Assembly: GCA_037133095.1 (NCBI GenBank)
Contig: JBAXOT010000038.1
Span: 1-12,113 of the forward strand
From: CAIMZW01 sp037133095
Lineage (GTDB): Bacteria > Actinomycetota > Actinomycetes > Nanopelagicales > Nanopelagicaceae
Direction of reading: 5' to 3'
Length of the DNA: 12,113 nt
The notes below the pieces were generated by a model. It saw nothing but the letters and a program-made list of their open reading frames with translations, did not search any database and was not told where the DNA came from. Position numbers and translations under genes: made by a program. Positions 1 through 5,082 of this stretch are shown here, piece by piece (positions within the stretch are counted from its first letter, which is position 1; each line of letters starts with the position of its first letter).

Positions 1-168
1 TGCAGGCGCGGCCTTCTTAGCGACAACTTTTTTCGCAGGCGCGGCTTTCTTTGCAACGGGTTTTGGCGCCGAAACTTTCTTGGCAGCTATTTTTTTAGCA
101 ACAGCTCTCTTCACTGGCGCTTTCTTAGCAACAGCTTTCTTAGCGGGGCTCTTCTTTGCATCTGCCAC
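1..168 (-). CDS. Lys/Ala-rich basic protein, N-terminal fragment
   Basis: This is the first 56 codons of a minus-strand gene that continues beyond the left edge. It starts with GTG at 168-166, preceded by an AGGAG ribosome binding site at 176-180 with a 7-base spacer, which fixes the start. The translation begins MADAKKSPAKKAVAKKAPVK and continues as repeats of the type AKKAAPAKK: nearly half the residues are Lys or Arg and the rest mostly Ala, Pro and Val. No folded domain lies within the visible part. Such tails occur in bacterial histone H1-like proteins, in the HU/Hlp proteins of actinobacteria (there C-terminal) and at the N-terminus of some other nucleic-acid-binding proteins. Binding to DNA or RNA is therefore likely, but the family cannot be named from this fragment. 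It lies 83 bases downstream of rdgB and probably has its own promoter. Confidence 0.75.
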   Translation of the reverse strand, partial: MADAKKSPAKKAVAKKAPVKRAVAKKIAAKKVSAPKPVAKKAAPAKKVVAKKAAPA

Positions 169-195
169 TGTGAAACTCCTCGAGACTCAAATTGC

Positions 196-223
196 AAGCT
201 AGTAAAGCCTGATTAATAGCCAA
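196..223 (-). promoter_or_regulatory. Possible promoter of the Lys/Ala-rich gene
   Basis: On the minus strand TTGGCT (223-218) is followed after 16 bases by TAGCTT (201-196), which fits a -35 and a TAnnnT-type -10 box. Transcription would start near 190, giving a leader of about 20 bases that holds the AGGAG at 176-180. Both hexamers are imperfect matches, so this is a weak assignment. Confidence 0.3.
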
Positions 224-249
224 AGGGTACCTTAGAGAAGGTGGCTACC

Positions 250-286
250 AATTAAAGTAGCGCAACTAATTGCGGTGCAATTGCGC
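250..286 (-). terminator. Possible weak hairpin at the end of rdgB
   Basis: Read on the minus strand, GCGCAATTGC (286-277) can pair with GCAA and TTGCGC further on, leaving a 3-base loop and a TTAG bulge. The structure ends at 260 and is followed by TACTTTAATT. It overlaps the last codons and stop of rdgB. The T tract is broken and the stem is bulged, so it may attenuate or end the operon transcript, or it may be a chance inverted repeat. Confidence 0.22.
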
Positions 287-851
287 GAAGTGCTTGGCCG
301 CGATGACTGATCACATCCTTTTCGCCAGGTCCAAATTCGCCTAACGTTAAGAATGAATTCATCGGCTGGAATATTGGGTCATAGCCAAAACCCGCATCGC
401 CCCGCGGCGACCGGACAATGACACCGGGAAGTATCCCCTCACGAACAATTTCGGTTCCATTTGGAAGATGCAACGCCACAACGCAGGTGAAATGTGCGCC
501 TCTGGAACCTTCTTCAACTCGCGCTAACTGGGCCAATACTTTTGCGATATTTTCAGCATCATCACCATGGACCCCAGACCACCGAGCCGAGTAAATTCCC
601 GGGTCGCCCCCGAGAGCGTCAACGCAGAGACCGCTGTCATCCGCCAACGCCGGCAACTTGCAAAAGGCGCTCACCTCTCGAGCCTTCAAGAGCGAGTTCT
701 CGGTAAACGACGTGCCCGTTTCATCGACATCGGGCAGATCGGGAAAGTCTTGTAAACCTAAAACCTCAATATCCGAGGCATATTCGGCAAGCAATCGCTC
801 AAATTCTGCGATCTTTCCCTTGTTTCGGGTAGCCAGAACGACTTGCCGCAT
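252..851 (-). CDS. rdgB: XTP/dITP pyrophosphatase (Ham1/RdgB family)
   Basis: This enzyme hydrolyses non-canonical purine triphosphates (XTP, dITP, ITP) to monophosphate and pyrophosphate, keeping deaminated purines out of DNA and RNA. The 199-residue product has the full family length and all signature blocks: TRNKGKIAEF near residues 8-17, ETGTSFTEN (44-52), ADDSGLCVDALGG (70-82) with the catalytic acidic pair D71/D72, PGIYSARW (84-91), GFGYDPIF (154-161) and SHRGQAL (182-188). The ATG lies 3 bases after the rph stop, so translation is probably coupled. No clear Shine-Dalgarno is visible. The rph-rdgB pairing is conserved in actinobacteria (Rv1340-Rv1341 in M. tuberculosis). It is the last gene of the block. 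Confidence 0.96.
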   Translation of the reverse strand: MRQVVLATRNKGKIAEFERLLAEYASDIEVLGLQDFPDLPDVDETGTSFTENSLLKAREVSAFCKLPALADDSGLCVDALGGDPGIYSARWSGVHGDDAENIAKVLAQLARVEEGSRGAHFTCVVALHLPNGTEIVREGILPGVIVRSPRGDAGFGYDPIFQPMNSFLTLGEFGPGEKDVISHRGQALRAIAPQLVALL

Positions 852-854
852 TGC

Positions 855-1601
855 TCAGGAGGCCAGAGCTGCCAGCTGGATCCGGGTGAGCTCGGCACAG
901 CCGGCAGTACCTAGATCGAGCAAGGCGTTCAGTTGCGAGCGGTCAAATGCCTTACCTTCTGCCGTACCTTGGACCTCGACAAAATTTCCGTCTCCAGTGC
1001 AGACAATGTTCATATCCGTCTCTGCCGTGACATCCTCTTCATAACAAAGGTCAAGCATGGGCACGCCATGAATGATCCCAACACTGACAGCCGAGACCGA
1101 ATTCGGCAGTGGATTTCGAGAAGGGAGAACTAATCCGTTCTCCTTCGCCCAGGTAATCGCATCTGCCAACGCCACGTAGGCGCCGGTAATTGCTGCGGTG
1201 CGAGTTCCGCCATCTGCCTGCAAAACATCGCAATCAATAACGATGGTGTTTTCGCCAAGCGCATGCATGTCCACCGTTGAACGCAGGGAGCGTCCCACAA
1301 GTCGCGAAATTTCCTGAGTTCGGCCGCCTAATTTTCCTTTGACACTCTCCCGATCTGATCGAGTGTGGGTGGCTCTTGGCAACATTGCGTACTCACTGGT
1401 GACCCACCCTTTTCCGCTGCCGTGTAACCAACGTGGCACCCCAGCAGTGAATGAGGCAACGCAGAGAACCCTAGTGTTGCCAAATTCCACCAGTACGGAA
1501 CCTTCGGCGTTCTTCAGCCAAGATCGGGTGATGGATATTGGGCGCAATTCATTCGCCGCGCGAGAATCAATTCTTTTTCCTGACTTATCTTCACCAGACA
1601 T
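855..1601 (-). CDS. rph: Ribonuclease PH
   Basis: RNase PH is a phosphate-dependent 3'-5' exoribonuclease that trims tRNA precursors and forms a hexameric ring. The product of 248 residues shows RIDSRAANELRPISI (10-24; family R.D.R..ELR), EGSVLVEFGNTRVLC (33-47), GGRTQEISRLVGRSLR (92-107), the phosphate-binding GGTRT (131-135) and DLCYEEDVTAETDMN (184-198) with the catalytic acidic residues. I chose the ATG at 1601 because AGGGGAA (1614-1608) sits 6 bases before it. An upstream in-frame TTG at 1634 would add 11 unconserved residues and has no such site. It is separated from murI by 47 bases and from rdgB by 3. M. tuberculosis has an extra metallo-beta-lactamase-fold gene (Rv1339) between murI and rph, absent here. 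Confidence 0.96.
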   Translation of the reverse strand: MSGEDKSGKRIDSRAANELRPISITRSWLKNAEGSVLVEFGNTRVLCVASFTAGVPRWLHGSGKGWVTSEYAMLPRATHTRSDRESVKGKLGGRTQEISRLVGRSLRSTVDMHALGENTIVIDCDVLQADGGTRTAAITGAYVALADAITWAKENGLVLPSRNPLPNSVSAVSVGIIHGVPMLDLCYEEDVTAETDMNIVCTGDGNFVEVQGTAEGKAFDRSQLNALLDLGTAGCAELTRIQLAALAS

Positions 1602-1607
1602 TGCGAC

Positions 1608-1614
1608 TTCCCCT
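1608..1614 (-). promoter_or_regulatory. Ribosome binding site deciding the rph start
   Basis: AGGGGAA on the minus strand lies 6 bases upstream of the ATG at 1601. It selects that ATG over an in-frame TTG at 1634, which would otherwise give a longer product. Confidence 0.7.
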
Positions 1615-1648
1615 TTTTTTGATGGTAAATTCAATTCAGATCAAACGT

Positions 1649-2455
1649 TTACACATGTGAATCAACACGGACCACCTCGGGTCCAAGGAATCTCCGAGCC
1701 AACGAACTAAATTGATCGGTGTTGCCTGTGGCCACAAATTTATAGTTCGCGGCTACATCTCCTCGCAGTAAATCTTCTTCGACAAGCACTCGGTAAAGAT
1801 CCTTTGCGGTCTCTTCGGCACTGGACACCAAAGTCACATCATTTCCCATCACATAAGAAATGACACCGGTGAGTAATGGGTAGTGGGTACAACCTAAAAC
1901 CAAAGTGTCGACGTGCGCGAGCTTGAGCGGCGCCAAATAGTTTTTCGCAATCTCAGTTATTGCACTGCCGGATGTTTCACCGCGCTCGACATATTCCACG
2001 AAAAGCGGGCAGGCAATCGAGGTAATCTCTAGATGCGGCGCTGCCGCGAAGGCATCTGTGTAAGCACCTGACTCAATGGTTGCCTGAGTTCCAATAACAC
2101 CGATCTTTCCGGTTCGAGTCGCAAAGACTGCGCGACGCACGGCGGGCTGTATAACTTCGATAACGGGAACCGAATATCGTTCCCGAGCATCACGCAACAT
2201 GGCCGCGCTGGCGGTATTGCAGGCTATGACGAGCGCTTTCACACCTGCCGCCACGAGTTCATCTAAAATTTCTAAAGAGAAGGAGCGAACTTCTGCCAAG
2301 GATCTCGGACCATAAGGTCCGCGGGCTGTGTCGCCGACATAGAGCATTGATTCATGCGGCAATTGGTCGATGATGGCTCGTGCAACAGTCAATCCACCGA
2401 CACCAGAGTCAAATACTCCGATGGGAGAATCGGAGGTGGGCGTTGATTGGATCAC
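1649..2455 (-). CDS. murI: Glutamate racemase
   Basis: MurI interconverts L- and D-glutamate in the cytoplasm and supplies D-Glu for the peptidoglycan stem peptide. The 268-residue product has the N-terminal IGVFDSGVGGLTV (12-24) with D16-S17, the YVGDTARGPYGPRS block (39-52), the first catalytic cysteine C79 in VIACNTAS and the second catalytic cysteine C189 in LGCTHYPLL. Both cysteines of the two-base mechanism are intact. The start is GTG at 2455; the upstream 29-base gap from cysM has no strong Shine-Dalgarno, so the exact start is slightly uncertain, but the core begins only 10 residues in. Its position between cysM and rph matches the actinobacterial order (Rv1338 in M. tuberculosis), but a membrane-protein gene (Rv1337) present there is missing here. 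Confidence 0.96.
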   Translation of the reverse strand: MIQSTPTSDSPIGVFDSGVGGLTVARAIIDQLPHESMLYVGDTARGPYGPRSLAEVRSFSLEILDELVAAGVKALVIACNTASAAMLRDARERYSVPVIEVIQPAVRRAVFATRTGKIGVIGTQATIESGAYTDAFAAAPHLEITSIACPLFVEYVERGETSGSAITEIAKNYLAPLKLAHVDTLVLGCTHYPLLTGVISYVMGNDVTLVSSAEETAKDLYRVLVEEDLLRGDVAANYKFVATGNTDQFSSLARRFLGPEVVRVDSHV

Positions 2456-2484
2456 GCGAAAAGCCTACCCTTGAAGCGTCCTAA

Positions 2485-3444
2485 TCAGGCCCAGAGTTGA
2501 CCTTCGAGCGCCTGTGCATCGCCATCAGTTGAGTAAATTCCCGTAGACAGGTATTTCCAGCCCGCATCGCAGACAATGAATGCGATATCCGCACCAACAC
2601 CAGCGGCGACACATTCGCGGGCGATTCCGAGTGCAGCATGCAGTATCGCGCCGGTGGAAATTCCAGCAAAAATTCCTTCAACCGCAAGCAACTCTTTAAC
2701 CCGACGAACTGAATCCTCGGCACCTACCGAGAAACGGCGAGTAATAACGCTCGCATCGTAAAGTTCCGGCACAAATCCCTCGTCGATATTTCGCAAGCCA
2801 TAAACCAATTCACCATAACGAGGCTCGGCCGCGATGATTGCAATATCAGGATTTTGTTCTCGCAGATATCGACCGGCACCCATCAGGGTTCCCGTCGTAC
2901 CTAAACCAGCAACGAAGTGAGTGATTGATGGTAGGTCTGCAAAGAGTTCGGGTCCGGTGGTCTGATAATGCGCAGCCGTATTAGCTGGATTTCCATACTG
3001 GTAGAGAAATACCCAATCCGGATTTTCGGCTGAAATTATTTTTGCAACTCGCACGGCTTCATTCGAACCACCTGCGGCGGGTGAATAGATAATTCGCGCG
3101 CCCCACATCTCCAACAATTGACGGCGTTCCACACTGGTGTTCTCCGGCATAACGCAAACCAAGTTGTAGCCTCGAACCTTTGCCACCATCGCGAGCGAGA
3201 TTCCAGTGTTGCCGCTGGTCGGTTCCAGAATCGTCGACCCCGGTTTAAGTAAGCCAGATTTCTCGGCATCGTCGATCATAAAGAGTGCAGTGCGGTCTTT
3301 AATCGATCCCGTTGGATTGCGATCTTCCATTTTCGCCCACAGCCGAACCGCTGGGGATCCGTCAGAGACTTTCGGCGATAATTTCGGCAGACCTATGAGC
3401 GGGGTATGACCCAGTGATGCTTCAAGCGACTCGTAGCGAGTCAC
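2485..3444 (-). CDS. cysM: O-phosphoserine-dependent cysteine synthase (CysO-thiocarboxylate type)
   Basis: This PLP enzyme of fold type II makes cysteine from O-phospho-L-serine with CysO thiocarboxylate as sulfur donor. The 319 residues align closely, by memory, with M. tuberculosis CysM (Rv1336) from MTRYESL to the C-terminal EGQLWA. The PLP lysine is K49 in PTGSIKDR, the substrate-binding loop is EPTSGNTG (74-81), and the phosphate-cradle glycines lie in GLGTTGT (180-186). R218 in YGLRNIDEGF corresponds to mycobacterial R220, the residue reported to select O-phosphoserine over O-acetylserine. The GTG start overlaps the cysO stop by 4 bases (GTGA), so translation is coupled to the gene encoding its sulfur carrier. 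This is not the classical O-acetylserine enzyme. The activating enzyme (MoeZ type) is not in this window. Confidence 0.95.
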   Translation of the reverse strand: MTRYESLEASLGHTPLIGLPKLSPKVSDGSPAVRLWAKMEDRNPTGSIKDRTALFMIDDAEKSGLLKPGSTILEPTSGNTGISLAMVAKVRGYNLVCVMPENTSVERRQLLEMWGARIIYSPAAGGSNEAVRVAKIISAENPDWVFLYQYGNPANTAAHYQTTGPELFADLPSITHFVAGLGTTGTLMGAGRYLREQNPDIAIIAAEPRYGELVYGLRNIDEGFVPELYDASVITRRFSVGAEDSVRRVKELLAVEGIFAGISTGAILHAALGIARECVAAGVGADIAFIVCDAGWKYLSTGIYSTDGDAQALEGQLWA

Positions 3445-3737
3445 ATGGATCCGCCGGCTACGGCAGGAAGAATAGTGACTGAATCCCCATCCTTAATTGG
3501 CGCTGTTAGCGCGCCCATAAAGCGAACATCTTCATCATTGATATAGACGTTGATGAAACGACGGAGTTGTCCATTTTCCAAGAGCCGTTCGGCCAGACCA
3601 GGGTAGTTCAGATCCAGCGAGCTAATCACTGATTGCAAATCGGTTCCAGCAGCGGAAACTACCTTTTCATTATTTGTGTAAGGACGAAGGATGGTCGGGA
3701 TTCGTACTTCGACATTTCCGGCAACAGTTGATGACAT
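3441..3737 (-). CDS. cysO: Ubiquitin-fold sulfur carrier protein CysO (MoaD/ThiS family)
   Basis: CysO carries sulfur as a C-terminal thiocarboxylate for CysM. The 98-residue product shows VEVRIPTILRPYT near the N-terminus, FINVYINDEDVRF in the middle and GDSVTILPAVAGG near the end, a pattern specific to the actinobacterial CysO group. I chose ATG 3737; an in-frame TTG at 3773 would add 12 residues with no family support and no ribosome binding site. The notable point is the C-terminus: the Gly-Gly is followed by Ser-Met before the stop, while mycobacterial CysO, as I recall it, ends in Gly-Gly. MoaD/ThiS-type carriers need a free C-terminal glycine for adenylation, so these two residues should be removed first. 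The last codons overlap the cysM start. The mec stop lies 43 bases upstream of the chosen ATG. Confidence 0.93.
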   Translation of the reverse strand: MSSTVAGNVEVRIPTILRPYTNNEKVVSAAGTDLQSVISSLDLNYPGLAERLLENGQLRRFINVYINDEDVRFMGALTAPIKDGDSVTILPAVAGGSM

Positions 3738-3780
3738 AGGCCAATTATCGGGAAAAAAAGTGGTTCTGACCAATCAAAAA

Positions 3781-4194
3781 TTAAATAAAGGCAACTTCTT
3801 CTTCTGTGACAACACCATCAATGATTCGATACGAGCGAAACTCAGTTGCAGGTGCAATCTCTTTGCGCGTAGAAACCAATACATAGTGGGCATTTGGCTC
3901 TGATGCGTAGGAAATATCAGTTCTTGACGGGTAGGCCTCGGTCTCAGTGTGTGAGTGGTAGACCACGACAATTTCTTCATCATTGTCGTCAGCCTCTCGG
4001 TAGAGGGCCAACAAATCTTTCGAATCGAATTCGTAAAACGTTGGCGAGTGCGCAGAATTGACCATCGGCTTATGTCTGGCAGCATCATCACTGCCAAGTG
4101 GACCAAGAATGACGCCACAGCATTCATCCGGATATTCCTGCCGTGACTGCTCCAAAATGGCATCTGCCATGAACCGCGAAATCTTTAGGACCAT
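3781..4194 (-). CDS. mec: JAMM/M67 metallopeptidase releasing cysteine from CysO-Cys
   Basis: Mec is a zinc JAMM peptidase related to deubiquitinases. In M. tuberculosis (Rv1334) it hydrolyses the CysO-cysteine adduct to give free cysteine and regenerated CysO. The 137-residue product carries the whole JAMM motif: E24 in YPDECCGVILG, then H80-S-H82, seven residues, S90 and D93 (YHSHTETEAYPSRTD). The blocks SPTFYEFDS, AHYVLVSTR and FRSYRIIDG also match the family. The ATG is 4 bases after the DUF2017 stop, and cysO follows downstream. A second role, removing the Ser-Met tail of the CysO in this window, is suggested by analogy with QbsD and HcyD, JAMM peptidases that trim their carrier proteins. 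That role is inference. Confidence 0.93.
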   Translation of the reverse strand: MVLKISRFMADAILEQSRQEYPDECCGVILGPLGSDDAARHKPMVNSAHSPTFYEFDSKDLLALYREADDNDEEIVVVYHSHTETEAYPSRTDISYASEPNAHYVLVSTRKEIAPATEFRSYRIIDGVVTEEEVAFI

Positions 4195-4198
4195 GTGG

Positions 4199-4783
4199 TC
4201 AGCCTAGAACAGAGAGGAGATTTTCCTGTAACCAGCCGAGCCAGAAGTAGACCGCGAATGTGGGCTTTAGTGGATCCTCATCGGGCAGCAAATCGAAATT
4301 TTCATAACTGTCGCCATCAACATCGAGGCGAACCGCGAGGGCCAGTCGAAGATCGTTCAGGGCAAGCAACCAGATATCAGGGTCAATTCCAGAGATTGAG
4401 GCTGCCCCATTAACTGGATTATTTTCTATCCCCGTGTCAATGGAGTAATCGACGACGATCGTGAGTTGTTGCCGGACTCGACGCAAAATTCGTTGCTTGC
4501 TGCCACGGATTTCCGGCTCGGTATATCTGCGAAAATCTGAGGCGGCTTCTGGATCGCTGTAGGCATTCGGCAATAGACGCTTGAGGACAGGATCCTCTGG
4601 GGTCTCAATCTCTTTTGGCACTGCCAACATTTGAGCAAGAGGGTTGGTGGTGTCGTAGTGGTGAAAAAAGTCGCCTTCGCCCAGCAACTCGAGGAGTTGC
4701 TCGACTAGATTGATAAGAATTTGGGCTTCGCTCTGCGTTAAGAAGAGGGTGATACCTGCCTCTTCTTGAACAAAATTGGACAT
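4199..4783 (-). CDS. DUF2017 family protein
   Basis: This 194-residue soluble protein matches the DUF2017 family, which in actinobacteria typically sits next to clpS (Rv1332 in M. tuberculosis). Visible blocks are an N-terminal helix ending in LVEQLLELLG, then PLAQMLAVP, DPVLKRLLPNAY, DFRRYTEPEIRGSKQ and a C-terminal WLLALNDLRLALAVRLDV. It looks all-helical and acidic, with no signal peptide or membrane segment. Its function is unknown. The ATG lies 3 bases after the clpS stop, with AAGG inside the end of clpS as a possible ribosome binding site, and mec follows after 4 bases. Constant placement between the N-degron adaptor and the JAMM peptidase hints at a link with protein turnover, but nothing in the sequence proves it. 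Confidence 0.85.
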   Translation of the reverse strand: MSNFVQEEAGITLFLTQSEAQILINLVEQLLELLGEGDFFHHYDTTNPLAQMLAVPKEIETPEDPVLKRLLPNAYSDPEAASDFRRYTEPEIRGSKQRILRRVRQQLTIVVDYSIDTGIENNPVNGAASISGIDPDIWLLALNDLRLALAVRLDVDGDSYENFDLLPDEDPLKPTFAVYFWLGWLQENLLSVLG

Positions 4784-4786
4784 CGG

Positions 4787-5071
4787 CTAGACCTTGTCGT
4801 CTCGTTGCAGAGTTGCCCACAGTCCGTGCTCATGTAAACGCTGAACGTCGCGTTCCATCTCTTCTCGACTCCCGGAGGTCACAACGGCCCGACCTTCGGT
4901 ATGAACCTTCATCATTAATTCGTGGGCTTTTTCTTTAGAGAAACCGAAAAGTTTAATAAAAACATGGGTGACATAGCTCATGAGATTAACTGGGTCATCC
5001 CACACAATCGTGGTCCACGGACGGTCGACTAATTGCGAGATGTTCAACTCTGTCTCGGTCGCCGTGCTCAT
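4787..5071 (-). CDS. clpS: ATP-dependent Clp protease adaptor ClpS
   Basis: ClpS delivers proteins with N-degron residues (Leu, Phe, Trp, Tyr) to the Clp AAA+ unfoldase and ClpP. The 94-residue protein has the actinobacterial form of the binding-pocket motif, TTIVWDDPVNLMSYV (20-34), with D25/D26 where E. coli has D35/D36. H57 in KVHTEG corresponds to E. coli H66, which contacts the free amino group. The C-terminal half (EEMERDVQRLHEHGLWATLQRD) also fits. A GGGG stretch 5 bases before the ATG may serve for ribosome binding. It starts 11 bases after the GH18 stop, so it is probably transcribed with that gene. Downstream it is nearly joined to DUF2017. Confidence 0.95.
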   Translation of the reverse strand: MSTATETELNISQLVDRPWTTIVWDDPVNLMSYVTHVFIKLFGFSKEKAHELMMKVHTEGRAVVTSGSREEMERDVQRLHEHGLWATLQRDDKV

Positions 5072-5082
5072 GGTGCCCCAAT

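Noticed and set aside
658..1044. Plus-strand open frame antisense to rdgB and rph
   Set aside because: It crosses two conserved genes on the other strand and shows no domain features.
1602..1648. Remnant of a Rv1339-like gene between murI and rph
   Set aside because: The 47-base gap is too short to hold a recognisable remnant and contains only the rph ribosome binding site.
2481..2723. Second minus-strand frame inside cysM
   Set aside because: It overlaps the conserved C-terminal half of cysM in another frame and is a shadow.
3738..3773. Longer cysO starting at TTG 3773
   Set aside because: The 12 extra residues are unlike the family, the codon is a rare start and no ribosome binding site precedes it.
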